Positions 30,075 to 38,758 of a stretch of DNA of 64,000 nt are shown piece after piece. Below the pieces are notes generated by a model. The model saw only the letters and a program-made list of their open reading frames with translations, was not told the origin of the DNA and did not search any database. Every line of letters starts with the position of its first letter. The first letter of the stretch is position 1. The stretch is from positions 186,001 to 250,000 of the forward strand of contig JACKAF010000002.1 in assembly GCA_020635235.1 (NCBI GenBank), in the 5' to 3' direction. A program made the translations under genes and the position numbers. This stretch comes from Pseudobdellovibrionaceae bacterium (GTDB lineage: Bacteria > Bdellovibrionota > FAC87 > UBA2466 > JACKAF01).

Positions 30075-30242
30075 CTGTTTTTAGTTTGGACAAGCTGACG
30101 TTTTTTGCCGCCCCTTTTTGTCCCCATGTTTTCCGTGTGAACACGCTACACGCCTTTGGCAGGCTTGTTTCGTGCCTGGAATCCCGCGGCACCGCAATTG
30201 CTTTCTAGCTCTGCTGGAGGAGGCCCAAGCAGGAGCGTAGCG

Positions 30243-30872
30243 GTGATTTGGCGTGGGTATGTACTTTTAGCGTTGATGTTGATTGGTTTTTCCCTCTTTG
30301 GTGAGGAGTTCCAAGAATATAAACCTGGCGGTATTCGAAGCGAACGGGCGTCTATCGCTCCGGTTTTTGGTCGGATCTTCCGCGTGGCCCCGGTGGGCGC
30401 CGCCTTTAACGTCCGCAATGATTTTGTCGCAGGTCTCGCCCTCAATCTTCCGGCGGGTCAGTATTTTTCAGTCGAAATGCAGGGACTCTACGGCCTAAAC
30501 ACGGTAAGTGCGGCCGGATTTGCCTACGGGTCCAGTGAATATTCCGGCGGGCTGACGCTGAAACTCGGATTCAATGTAGGGAGTCTGCGCCCTTACATCG
30601 GGCTCGGGGGCCAATTTGTTTACTATGACAATCTTTACTACTCGTCTGCGGCGCCCGATACGTGGCTTGGCCTCGCCCATGGTATGGCAGGACTGGATAT
30701 CGAATTGTCGCGCAACTTGATTCTTGGCTTTCGGGCAACGGGTGCAGTTCCAGTATTTAATCGAAACAACTCGTATAGCTATGGAAGCTTTTCAGTTTCC
30801 CCGACCTACAGCGCAAATCCGGTAGAAAACATCAGCTTGCTTCTTTCAGCTCGTCTGTGGATGGTTCTTTAG
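30243..30872 (+). CDS. Small outer-membrane beta-barrel protein
   Basis: I chose the GTG at 30243 because AGGAG lies eight bases upstream and it gives a clean signal peptide (residues 1-19). A longer frame exists to 30156 but has no such support. The mature 190 residues alternate polar and hydrophobic residues with many Gly, Tyr and Asn, for example LKLGFNVGSLRPYIGLGGQF, in the manner of OmpA-type or OmpW-like eight-stranded barrels. The last residues (LLLSARLWMVL) are compatible with a final strand. Its 3' end overlaps the converging gene by 41 bp. Function unknown. Confidence 0.65.
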   Translation: MIWRGYVLLALMLIGFSLFGEEFQEYKPGGIRSERASIAPVFGRIFRVAPVGAAFNVRNDFVAGLALNLPAGQYFSVEMQGLYGLNTVSAAGFAYGSSEYSGGLTLKLGFNVGSLRPYIGLGGQFVYYDNLYYSSAAPDTWLGLAHGMAGLDIELSRNLILGFRATGAVPVFNRNNSYSYGSFSVSPTYSANPVENISLLLSARLWMVL

Positions 30873-31887
30873 GAAGCTGCCCCTTAGGCGGCTCCAAAAG
30901 ACGTGTAAGAACGGCTTCAAAAGCCTCTGCGATCTCGTTGTTTGCGGCAAGCGGGTCTTCCTGGCGAACAATCCTGAGTACATCGTTGTAGAAGGCGTCT
31001 ACCTTTAGTTCTGTGTCCCGGAAAAGTCCGCCCAGTAATCTTCTTGGTTCTCTCAAGATAGTCTGATCGCGATCTGCAAGTATCGCCTGCATGATGTCCG
31101 GGTAGTTTTCACGCAACTTGATCAAGGCGAGGGCGACAACTTCAGCCGCTTTTGTCATTCGCAATTCCTGATTGCTTTCCAAATACGCGAGTAGGTTCTC
31201 AGTGGCCCAGCGGATCTTGTCCGTAAAGTTGGTGTCGGCATCTGTTTGGATCTGGCGGCCTGCCTGCTGGGTGGATGCCATCGAGGCATTTGCGATAAAG
31301 TACAAATCCTGCAGGCGCGGTTTCGCGCTATTGGTTACTTCTGATACGAACTCTTTCATCTTAAACGATCGATTCCGCAAGCTGGAGCCAATGACTTCCA
31401 TCACCGAAGCGCTCAGCGAAGCGACCAAGGGCGCGCCGACAACGCCCAGGAAAAATGCCCCCGCCTGGGCTTGGGTTTCTCCCAAAATGAGCTGGAGGCC
31501 CTTGTTGGCGAAGTAAAACAAGACAGCGCCCACTGCAGTCAAACCCGCGCCATTCAAAAACCGCTTCCCGCTGGTAGTCACGGAATCCCAGGCGCGTCTG
31601 TAGCCGGCAAGGATGGCTTCCTTCATATCGGGTTCCGAGCACGTGGCCGGATCTAAACCCCGTCGGTGAAACTCTTCTTGGATGAGCGCATTTAGTTTGT
31701 GAGGGCGCAGGCTGAAGATGATGCGTTGTTTGAGAGAAAGGTGCTCCTTCCCAACAACTTTCTTGAACGATTTCAAGCGTGCCGCGCTGGCGATTGCTTC
31801 TGGGCAATCCGTTTTAGCGGCGGCTAAGCCAGAAAATGAAAATACCAATCCCAAAAAAAGAAAACAAGGCAGGACTCGAGTAGTCAC
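30832..31887 (-). CDS. Secreted or membrane protein of unknown family, 351 aa
   Basis: The start is a GTG at 31887 with GGGAGG seven bases upstream. It yields a signal peptide ending SGLAAA. The protein is largely alpha-helical, and two hydrophobic helices (around AVGAVLFYFANKGLQLIL and FFLGVVGAPLVASLSASVM) could span the membrane. The C-terminal half is charged and helical (for example AAEVVALALIKLRENYPDIM). I do not recognise the family. It faces the aldehyde dehydrogenase gene divergently, and its 3' end overlaps the barrel gene on the other strand. Confidence 0.6.
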   Translation of the reverse strand: MTTRVLPCFLFLGLVFSFSGLAAAKTDCPEAIASAARLKSFKKVVGKEHLSLKQRIIFSLRPHKLNALIQEEFHRRGLDPATCSEPDMKEAILAGYRRAWDSVTTSGKRFLNGAGLTAVGAVLFYFANKGLQLILGETQAQAGAFFLGVVGAPLVASLSASVMEVIGSSLRNRSFKMKEFVSEVTNSAKPRLQDLYFIANASMASTQQAGRQIQTDADTNFTDKIRWATENLLAYLESNQELRMTKAAEVVALALIKLRENYPDIMQAILADRDQTILREPRRLLGGLFRDTELKVDAFYNDVLRIVRQEDPLAANNEIAEAFEAVLTRLLEPPKGQLPKEPSTDELKEAS

Positions 31888-32084
31888 TTTGCCTCCCAAC
31901 CCATTCCTTAAGAAACACGCACCCCCTCTCAGCCCCATTCTGAGAGAGTCCCCTTTGGAACGCCTTTATGCTTAAGGTCTAAGTCCCGTTTAACAATGTT
32001 TGGTGGGAGGGGCAAACAAAAATTGTGCGGCCTGTTCTACAAGGGATCTTAGCGGTAGACTATGCGCTCAATCGAGGAGTGTTT

Positions 32085-33515
32085 ATGTTGGAGTCTTATC
32101 CACTGTACTTGGGCAGCGTACCCCAAAATCCGAACGGAGACCTCAAAGTCACTGACAAGTATTCAGGGGAGGTCGCTTGCCGAGTGCCACTCGCCGATAG
32201 CGCAATGATTGACAAGGCGATTGCCCTTGCCGAAGCGGCAGCACCTGCTATGCGCGAACTAGCTGCCTATGAACGCCAAAGCATCCTGAACCAATGTGTA
32301 AGACGTTTTGAGGAGCGCGCAGAAGAGTTTGCGCAGGTATTGTGTGTGGAAGCTGGAAAACCGATTCGGGATAGTCGCGGAGAAGTGACTCGTCTCATTG
32401 ATACCTTCAGGGTTGCGGCAGAGGAAGCCGTTCGCCTGAACGGTGAAGTCATGACGTTAGACATTAGTGCACGGGCGCGCGGGTATAGCGGTATGTGGAA
32501 GCGCGTCCCCATCGGTCCTTGTTCGTTTATTACGCCCTTTAACTTTCCGTTTAATTTGGCCGCACACAAGATAGCCCCGGCTATTGCTGCGGGTTGCCCT
32601 TTTGTCCTGAAACCCGCCAGCAAAACTCCCGTCAGCGCTCTATTGATGGGAGAGGTGCTCTCAGAAACGGATCTACCCAAAGGAGCCTTTTCGATTCTTC
32701 CGGCTACGCGCGAAGGCTCCGATCTATTCACCGTGGATGAGCGTCTAAAGCTGCTGAGCTTCACGGGATCCCCGGCAGTGGGGTGGCCACTGAAAGCTAA
32801 GGCCGGTAGGAAGAAAGTTGTGCTCGAGTTGGGTGGGAATGCTGGTTGTGTCGTCGATGCGGATGCGGATCTCGACGATGCGGTGGCCAGAGTGATTATC
32901 GGTGCATTTTATCAATCGGGCCAAAGTTGTATTAGTGTCCAGCGTCTTTATGTGCATGAATCGGTTTACGCGGCATTCAAAGAAAAGCTCGTGGCTGCAA
33001 CTAAGAAACTCAAGTGTGGCGATCCGCGCGATGAGGCCACATTTATTGGACCAATGATCGCGGAATCCGAAGCCGAGCGTTTGGCGACTTGGATACAAAG
33101 TGCGCTTAGCAAAGGCGGGAAGCTATTGTGCGGCGGTGGACGAAAGGGTGCAATGTTAGAACCAACCTTGCTTGAAGGTGTTCCGAAGGGGGAGGCTTTG
33201 TGCGCGCAGGAGGCCTTCGGGCCTGTCGCCGTGTTGGAACCCTTTGCGGATTTTGATACGGTACTGGGCGAGATAAACGATAGCGCCTTTGGTCTCCAGG
33301 CCGGTATTTTTACTCGGGATATCTACAAAGCGCACCGTGCTTGGGATCGTCTGGAGGTCGGGGGAGTGGTGATCGGGGATGTTCCGTCTTGGCGAGTCGA
33401 CAATATGCCTTACGGAGGGGTGAAGGACAGCGGATTAGGTCGCGAAGGGATACGTTTTTCTATGGAAGATATGACCGAAATCCGTCTGATGGTTTTGCGC
33501 ACTGTTGAGAAATAA
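32085..33515 (+). CDS. NAD(P)-dependent aldehyde dehydrogenase
   Basis: The enzyme oxidises an aldehyde to the acid. The ATG at 32085 is preferred over an upstream frame because GAGGAG stands seven bases before it. The catalytic Cys is about residue 282 in GQSCISVQR and the general base Glu about 248 in LELGGNAG. TPFNFPFNLAAHKIAPAIAAG and the end motif PYGGVKDSGLGREG are typical. 476 aa is normal. Sequence style is closest to the GapN/lactaldehyde group (NAD-dependent), but the substrate is not certain. Its TAA overlaps the thiL ATG. Confidence 0.9.
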   Translation: MLESYPLYLGSVPQNPNGDLKVTDKYSGEVACRVPLADSAMIDKAIALAEAAAPAMRELAAYERQSILNQCVRRFEERAEEFAQVLCVEAGKPIRDSRGEVTRLIDTFRVAAEEAVRLNGEVMTLDISARARGYSGMWKRVPIGPCSFITPFNFPFNLAAHKIAPAIAAGCPFVLKPASKTPVSALLMGEVLSETDLPKGAFSILPATREGSDLFTVDERLKLLSFTGSPAVGWPLKAKAGRKKVVLELGGNAGCVVDADADLDDAVARVIIGAFYQSGQSCISVQRLYVHESVYAAFKEKLVAATKKLKCGDPRDEATFIGPMIAESEAERLATWIQSALSKGGKLLCGGGRKGAMLEPTLLEGVPKGEALCAQEAFGPVAVLEPFADFDTVLGEINDSAFGLQAGIFTRDIYKAHRAWDRLEVGGVVIGDVPSWRVDNMPYGGVKDSGLGREGIRFSMEDMTEIRLMVLRTVEK

Positions 33516-34483
33516 TGGAAGAGTTCAAGTTAATCGCCAAATTGGAATCGCTTATCAAAAGCCGTTCCAAAGATGTGCTGGTTTCGATAGGGGACGATAC
33601 CGCAGTAGTTAAAGGGAGCGGGGCTCCGTTGCTCTGTACTGTGGATAGCCTCGTGGAAAACGTCCACTTTGATTTGCGCTACTTTAGTGCTGCCGATCTG
33701 GGCCACAAAGCATTGGCGGTAAATTTGAGTGATATCGCTGCGATGGGAGGCAAACCTCGCTGGGCCCTTGTTTCACTTGGTTTGCGAAAAGGGGTACGCA
33801 CCGAGTTTTTGATGGAAATGTACCGCGGCCTGCTCGCCTTAGCTCTGAAGCACAGGGTGGAAGTCGTTGGGGGCAACGTCAGTCGGGCCAATGAACTCTT
33901 TGTTGACGTCACCGTTATCGGCGAGGCGCCCAAGCGTCCCGTGTTGCGCCGGGGAGCGAAAGCCGGAGATCTGCTAGCGGTTACGGGATTTTTGGGTGGA
34001 GCCGCTGGCGGTCTTCATGGTCTACAGAAGTGGGGTAAACGTTGTGCGACCTTGTTTCCTGAACTCGCAGGTTTGCAAACGCGGCCTGAACCGCGCCTTG
34101 CAGAAAGCGATGCGCTTCAGGGCTCTATGAACGCCTGTATCGATATCAGCGATGGCCTTGCGTCTGAGTTGCACCACATTGCCAAGGCCTCGCGTGTGAA
34201 ATGTGTCGTCGATTCCGAGTGGATTCCGCTGCATCCAAAATTGAAAGAATTGGCGCGCAAATTGGATTTAAGAGCCATGGACCTCGCTCTTTATGGGGGA
34301 GAGGACTACCATCTTCTTGCAGCCATTCCTCCGAAGAAATTGCGGGCAGCTCAAAAGAAAATCAGAGCTTTGGGCGGAAACCTCGTCGTCGTTGGAGAGG
34401 TCGCCTCTGGGCGCGGGGTTTTCGTTAGGCGCGGTGGGCGTCTGCACCAACTCCGCGCGTTAGGCCATCGGCATCAGTTCTGA
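33515..34483 (+). CDS. thiL: Thiamine-monophosphate kinase
   Basis: The enzyme phosphorylates thiamine monophosphate to the active cofactor. It has the AIR-synthetase-like fold with metal and ATP motifs: GDDTAVV (near residue 28), DSLVENVHFD, GGNVSRA, DISDGLASEL and YGGEDYHLL. Length, 322 aa, is normal. No other thiamine gene is nearby, so it is coupled to an aldehyde dehydrogenase rather than to its pathway. Its 3' end overlaps the converging DUF302 gene by 10 bp. Confidence 0.92.
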   Translation: MEEFKLIAKLESLIKSRSKDVLVSIGDDTAVVKGSGAPLLCTVDSLVENVHFDLRYFSAADLGHKALAVNLSDIAAMGGKPRWALVSLGLRKGVRTEFLMEMYRGLLALALKHRVEVVGGNVSRANELFVDVTVIGEAPKRPVLRRGAKAGDLLAVTGFLGGAAGGLHGLQKWGKRCATLFPELAGLQTRPEPRLAESDALQGSMNACIDISDGLASELHHIAKASRVKCVVDSEWIPLHPKLKELARKLDLRAMDLALYGGEDYHLLAAIPPKKLRAAQKKIRALGGNLVVVGEVASGRGVFVRRGGRLHQLRALGHRHQF

Positions 34484-34923
34484 CGTTTGCCGGTGGCGGC
34501 TACTAGGGTCAAGGACGAGAGAGCGTCGGCAAGTTTCTCCGCTTCATCCGAGTCAGAGACATTGTGGCGCGCGGCGATAGATCTAGGATCCATGTACGTC
34601 ATCCAGACTTGTCCTTCCTTGTCCGCAAAAGTCAGTACCTTTAGCGGGAGATCGACTCCGATAGTGTCTGACTTGGAAAGAAGTGGCCACTCGTGTTTTG
34701 GGTTGTCGAGCAGAAGCAGTTTCCCGTGTTTTTTGTCTTTGGTCTTACTCGCGTTGTCTAGGACCAAAACAACTTCGAAACCAAATGTCTTGGCTTTTTG
34801 CTTCAGTAGATCCACCGTTCTCTGAACATCGTTCTGACTGGCGACGGAAACCAGACCCGCGGCGCTCCAGGCGGTGGGGGCGTTGAACATTCCAGCAACT
34901 AGAAGAGTCAGAAGAAGTTTCAT
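34474..34923 (-). CDS. Periplasmic DUF302 protein
   Basis: A signal peptide (residues 1-20) precedes one DUF302 domain. The recognisable blocks are the paired helix (DVQRTVDLLKQKAKTFGFEV) and the strand LPLKVLTFADKEGQVWMTYM with the following DPRSIAARHNV. DUF302 proteins are small alpha/beta proteins whose biochemistry is mostly unknown; some act near metal or haem systems. This gene is the last of the operon that starts with the bufferin-like precursor, 11 bp after the hydrolase gene. It has no His of the usual idHa segment, which is replaced by LVLDNA. Confidence 0.7.
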   Translation of the reverse strand: MKLLLTLLVAGMFNAPTAWSAAGLVSVASQNDVQRTVDLLKQKAKTFGFEVVLVLDNASKTKDKKHGKLLLLDNPKHEWPLLSKSDTIGVDLPLKVLTFADKEGQVWMTYMDPRSIAARHNVSDSDEAEKLADALSSLTLVAATGKRQN

Positions 34924-34934
34924 CGTTTTCCTTC

Positions 34935-35714
34935 CTATAGTTTAGGTGGCGGTGTTTGCCCTTCTATCCATTCCAAAATTGCGCGGGCGACAATTTCTTC
35001 TTTTCCTAGGAACCCGTGTTGGGTTTTTGCGGAGCAAGGCCGAGCTTTCGGTGCGGGGTCGAGCCCGCCCGCCACCCCTATAAAATTGACTCTCGGGCTA
35101 CTAGTGAAATTCTTGCGAAGTCCTGCGGCCTCGTTGTAGGGGGCAGTTGGGCAAGGATCTTCCAGGTGGTGGACGATCAAGGTGCCCTGCTGGACGCGTG
35201 CCGGAAGTGGGCCTTCAAGTGGGCCCGTGACGGCGCCAGTCAAAACGAGACTCTTAACGTAAAGCGGTTCAAGCGCCGACGCTGCAAAGGTTGCTGAAAG
35301 CGCCCCTCGGCTCGTCCCCACCAAATGTATGGGGGTAAGGTCTCTTTTTTTGAGGTACTCCACAACCATTGCAATATCGTTTAGGTGTTCGGTAGAGGTG
35401 CGAAACTTGTCGGTGTACCCACTCGGCAAATCACTTGGGATGCCAAGTAGGACGGCAGCGTAACCATGCTCGACCAGGTAGGGCAGAATACGCGCCAAAA
35501 AGTTTTGCCCCAAAGCGACCTTACCATTCTTGTATTTAAAGGCGCCATCGCCCTCTCCCCCCACAAAGAGAAGCAGCGTACCCTTTCTCAGCTGCGCCGG
35601 CTGATCCAGCAAAAAAGAAAGGCTGACTTTGGGCCGAGTTTTTAGTGTGACTACTTTTGGACCCGCGTAAAGCCAGGGGCTCAGAAAAAAGAAAATGATG
35701 GTAAGAAGTTTCAT
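34935..35714 (-). CDS. Secreted alpha/beta hydrolase in the bufferin-type operon
   Basis: The ATG at 35714 (2 bp after the DUF2063 gene) starts a signal peptide MKLLTIIFFFLSPWLYA. The fold is alpha/beta hydrolase: an early strand TLLLFVGGEGDG, the nucleophile elbow VGTSRGA with the expected Ser, an acidic loop HHLEDPC and a late His in KTQHGFLGKEE. A pair of Cys in the last third (EDPC and ARPC) may be joined. The catalytic triad thus looks intact. Substrate unknown. Its tight spacing to the three bufferin-type genes suggests a role in the same periplasmic process. Confidence 0.8.
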   Translation of the reverse strand: MKLLTIIFFFLSPWLYAGPKVVTLKTRPKVSLSFLLDQPAQLRKGTLLLFVGGEGDGAFKYKNGKVALGQNFLARILPYLVEHGYAAVLLGIPSDLPSGYTDKFRTSTEHLNDIAMVVEYLKKRDLTPIHLVGTSRGALSATFAASALEPLYVKSLVLTGAVTGPLEGPLPARVQQGTLIVHHLEDPCPTAPYNEAAGLRKNFTSSPRVNFIGVAGGLDPAPKARPCSAKTQHGFLGKEEIVARAILEWIEGQTPPPKL

Positions 35715-35716
35715 CG

Positions 35717-36529
35717 TTAATGGATGATTGCGATATCTCGAATGATACCATTTTCTACCCACTCCTGAAACCATTGCTGGGTTTGGGTTCCCTCCGCCTT
35801 TGTCGTGATGGCGTGCAAGGGCAACCCGGAGTGTAAGGCGGTCAGAAACTGGAAGGCATTTTCCTTAAGTGGCTCCACACGGGTACCACCAGAAAGGTCG
35901 CGCCACACAGCGCACCAAGTTTTGTGAGAAGGGCTCGTGGGTGCATGGGTAGGATCGCGCCAAAGAGCAACGAGATCCGCCGTGCTTTCCAGGAGGCTTA
36001 ACGTGGAATCTGTGATAAATCGGGCCGTCTCCAGCGACGACGCGTCCAATAGCGGAATCTTTTCCAGAACTCGCTGAGGAGTACAGGCGATCAGGTGGGC
36101 GCGCAGAACCGAACTTTCTAGCTCCAGCAGTCCATAGAGCGCTACGTTTTCGATGGGCGTGGAAGAATCCTGCCGACAAAAATCAACGAACGCGAGACCG
36201 AAAGTGTCTATGTTTGGTGTCGAGGACGGCACGCTAACGATGTATTCCGCTACCAGTTTGTCGAACACGTCGCCCAACGAAAGCCGTTCAAAGACTTCTT
36301 GCGACTTTGGGAAGATACTGTGCAAGTAGTCGCGTAGGCGCATAAAAAACGCGCTACCGTAGATATCGATTCTTTCAAAACGGTCTAGCGGCGGGGCATC
36401 GACCACCCATGAGGTGCACGAGGGTTTCGGTTCATACTCTCCGGCCTGCACCGCCACCCGTGCGCCACTGGGGTTAGTGATGGCCCACTTCAACCATTGT
36501 TGAAGCTCTTGAAGCGTTGGGGCTGTCAT
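35717..36529 (-). CDS. DUF2063 partner protein of an MNIO enzyme (BufC/MbnC-like)
   Basis: The N-terminal LQELQQWLKWAI is the typical beginning of the DUF2063 domain, which in bufferin and methanobactin loci helps the MNIO enzyme bind its precursor peptide. The middle part (IYGSAFFMRLRDYLHSIFP) agrees with the family's YRNNHFHRLREALAEAFP-type stretch. 270 aa is the usual size. The start lies 56 bp inside the end of the DUF692 gene. This large overlap is typical of obligate partners, and no later start would keep the conserved first helix. Confidence 0.82.
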   Translation of the reverse strand: MTAPTLQELQQWLKWAITNPSGARVAVQAGEYEPKPSCTSWVVDAPPLDRFERIDIYGSAFFMRLRDYLHSIFPKSQEVFERLSLGDVFDKLVAEYIVSVPSSTPNIDTFGLAFVDFCRQDSSTPIENVALYGLLELESSVLRAHLIACTPQRVLEKIPLLDASSLETARFITDSTLSLLESTADLVALWRDPTHAPTSPSHKTWCAVWRDLSGGTRVEPLKENAFQFLTALHSGLPLHAITTKAEGTQTQQWFQEWVENGIIRDIAIIH

Positions 36530-37367
36530 AAGTCTCCATCAAATGTTCTGCCTTGGCGGCCTCTTCCAGTAGTTGCTCCAGTGGGGGAAGTTTGTCATCC
36601 CATTCAATCAAAGTTGGGATCCGACCAAAGAGGCGCAAGGCCTCCTGGTAGAGCGACCAAACTGGGGGCCATACCGGGTGGTCATGGGTATCGACCAGGT
36701 GCGTTCCGTTGTCCGAGTACCCGGCCAAATGAAACTGCCTAACGGCGCCTCGCGGAATCCCGTTTAGAAACCGCATCGGATCGAAGCCGTGATTGATGGC
36801 GCTGACATAGACGTTATTCACATCGAGAAGTAGGCCGCAGCCGGTGCGTTTGACCAACTCGGAAAGAAACTCCCACTCACTCATCTCCGAGTGGGCAAAG
36901 CTTAGGTAGCTGGAAACGTTTTCCAGGATAAGCGCCTCTCCCATTAGCTCCTGAACCTGCTGAACCCGAGGACAAAGGTGCCCAAGCGCTTCTTCGGTGT
37001 ATGGGAGTGGAAGAAGGTCGTGTAGGTTTTCGCCCCCGACTCCCGTCCAGCATAGGTGATCGGAATACCAGGCGGCGCCGCAAATGTTTTTCAGGGATCT
37101 TAGCTGGTGCAGGTACTCCAGATTAAGCGGATCGACCGAACCGATAGAAAGCGAAACCCCGTGCATTACGATCGGGTAATGTTCGGCAATCTGGAGAAGG
37201 CTTTCGCGTGCCCGCCCCCCGCGTCCGTCCAATCCTAGATAATTTTCACTGACGATTTCAAGCCAGGCAATTTTGGGAGTGCCGTGCAAAAATTGCTGGT
37301 GGTATTTTGAACGGAGGCCAACCCCTACACCAGCAGGTTGGCCTTTTTCCGTATTCAAACGTGGCAC
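36474..37367 (-). CDS. MNIO (DUF692) enzyme, probable bufferin maturase
   Basis: This is a TIM-barrel member of the multinuclear non-haem iron-dependent oxidative enzymes, which convert Cys residues of precursor peptides to heterocycles such as thiooxazole. Visible metal-site candidates are His69 (MHGVSLSIG), Asp103-His104 (SDHLCW), Glu149-Asn150 (LENVSSY), Asp182 with Asn184 and Asn185 (LDVNNVYV), His193, His213 (HLAGY), DTHDH (226-230) and Glu255 (IEWDDKLP). 297 aa is normal. It follows the precursor gene after 3 bp and overlaps the DUF2063 gene. Cytoplasmic location expected. Confidence 0.9.
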   Translation of the reverse strand: MPRLNTEKGQPAGVGVGLRSKYHQQFLHGTPKIAWLEIVSENYLGLDGRGGRARESLLQIAEHYPIVMHGVSLSIGSVDPLNLEYLHQLRSLKNICGAAWYSDHLCWTGVGGENLHDLLPLPYTEEALGHLCPRVQQVQELMGEALILENVSSYLSFAHSEMSEWEFLSELVKRTGCGLLLDVNNVYVSAINHGFDPMRFLNGIPRGAVRQFHLAGYSDNGTHLVDTHDHPVWPPVWSLYQEALRLFGRIPTLIEWDDKLPPLEQLLEEAAKAEHLMETYDSPNASRASTMVEVGHH

Positions 37368-37370
37368 GAA

Positions 37371-37682
37371 TTAGCCCTTATGAGCGGCTTTTTCCATTTT
37401 CTTTTTCCAGGCCGCGTCGGCTACCTGTCCGCCCTTCTTCAAGCACTCGGACTTTTCCATTTGGATAAGGCCTTTGCCCTTGCAGGAATTCTTGCCGTGA
37501 CAGGAGTTAGCTCCAGGGACTCCGCAAAAGCTTCCCTTACCGCCGCATTCGTTGACGCCGTAACACGGGACGTTCTCGCCTTTGGGCGGGGACTTTGCCT
37601 GAGTGACCGTGCTGATCGTAAAAGCGGCGCCAATCATACCGGCCAAGGCCGCGGCTACCATGGGGTTCTTCTTGTTCTTCAT
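37371..37682 (-). CDS. Bufferin-like precursor peptide (BufA2 type)
   Basis: The ATG at 37682 has GGAG seven bases upstream; other ATGs six and 45 bases earlier are less well placed. The 103-aa product has a signal peptide (to about residue 29) and six cysteines: 40, 46, 53, 61, 67 and 80. The core CYGVNECGGKGSFCG and NSCHGKNSCKGKG, ending in EKSECLKKGG, matches the style of small periplasmic bufferins that bind copper after MNIO modification. The position directly before an MNIO gene and a DUF2063 gene supports this strongly. Which Cys are modified cannot be read from sequence. Confidence 0.82.
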   Translation of the reverse strand: MKNKKNPMVAAALAGMIGAAFTISTVTQAKSPPKGENVPCYGVNECGGKGSFCGVPGANSCHGKNSCKGKGLIQMEKSECLKKGGQVADAAWKKKMEKAAHKG

Positions 37683-37877
37683 GTTCATTCTCCGTTGTTG
37701 ATAAAAGAGGTTTGGGTTTATCGCCAAATCCTCGGGAGCAGTATTCTACCGCAGCCGTACGCCGTTACCAGTGGCATCTTCCATCAAGAGTAGGTAAAGC
37801 GCATTCATCCTGACTACATCGGGTGGCGGGGATTTGCCCAGATGAAAATCATCCAAACACTTTCGTGGTTTTGCCGG

Positions 37878-37903
37878 GCTAGAATTATTAGTCTTTTTCT
37901 AGC
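37878..37903. repeat. Inverted repeat between the bufferin-like operon and the next gene
   Basis: GCTAGAA (37878-37884) pairs with TTCTAGC (37897-37903) around 12 nt. CGG/CCG extends the stem beyond one bulged base. It lies between divergent promoters and could be an operator or the base of a leader hairpin. Confidence 0.45.
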
Positions 37904-37948
37904 ACCGATTTTGCATTTATCCGCTCGACTGTTGCTAGGGGAAATCGG

Positions 37949-38722
37949 TTGGCCTATTCGTTTCGTATACTAGTGGTTTTAGTGGTGCTCGTTGCCCACT
38001 CCACGCTTGCTTTGGCCGTTCGGCGTTGCGGCGAGGAGTACGACGCCATTGCCGGGAAAGAGGAGATTCCCCCCGAGTCCAGTTCAGCCGATGTTGAGGG
38101 ACTCGCTCGCTTCGGTCACCTTGCCTCAATGGCGGACTTCCTGACTGAAATGGGCTTACCCAGTCCTTTTGTGGATGCGCGGCACATGGGAATTGAGGCG
38201 TCTGGGAGAAGTAACGAGGAAAAAGCGCAAGCCCAAGCGGCGCTCTATGCAGATTATCAGCAAAAGTTGGATGCTTTTTTTGCGGCCAACGTTGAGGATC
38301 CCAGATTCCGGGATGCCGCCGGCAAGATTCTGAAAGATTACTACAACCACCCGCCTCTGAGCAGTACCGGTGATTTTGAACTTCCCGGCTGGTTTGATAT
38401 CGCTGGGCGGCAGCGCCCCCAACGCGTTGAAAACTGGGAGGACCTATTTCGCAAAGAATCGTATGGCTCCCCATGGGATATTGCGATGAACACGGTAAAA
38501 AACGTCGATGGGTTCAAAGATGTCTTGTGGACGCCACGGTATGCAGATCCCGCTGTTCGTCTCGACACGCTTTCTCGAATGCAATATGGGTATGCGCTCC
38601 ACTCACTTTCGAAGCATTTGCAGGACGACCTATTGCGTCGAACAGAGTTTGAACACGCCGAAGGGCAAGTTGACGAAGTAATTTCGGACCGGCAAACTCC
38701 CGATCGCGTTGACATCCCCTAG
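37949..38722 (+). CDS. Secreted protein of unknown family, 257 aa
   Basis: The start is TTG at 37949 with AGGGGA eight bases upstream. A signal peptide (residues 1-23, ending LALA) precedes a hydrophilic, mainly helical protein with a single Cys (RRCGEEY) at the mature N-terminus, rich in Asp, Arg and aromatic residues (NWEDLF, SPWDIAM). I do not recognise it. It is the first of three plus-strand genes, followed by the secreted NADAR-like gene after 36 bp and then the CPBP protease gene, which may form one operon. Confidence 0.6.
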   Translation: MAYSFRILVVLVVLVAHSTLALAVRRCGEEYDAIAGKEEIPPESSSADVEGLARFGHLASMADFLTEMGLPSPFVDARHMGIEASGRSNEEKAQAQAALYADYQQKLDAFFAANVEDPRFRDAAGKILKDYYNHPPLSSTGDFELPGWFDIAGRQRPQRVENWEDLFRKESYGSPWDIAMNTVKNVDGFKDVLWTPRYADPAVRLDTLSRMQYGYALHSLSKHLQDDLLRRTEFEHAEGQVDEVISDRQTPDRVDIP

Positions 38723-38758
38723 TCCAAATGAGATTTGTTAAAAAGGTTTGGGGGACAC

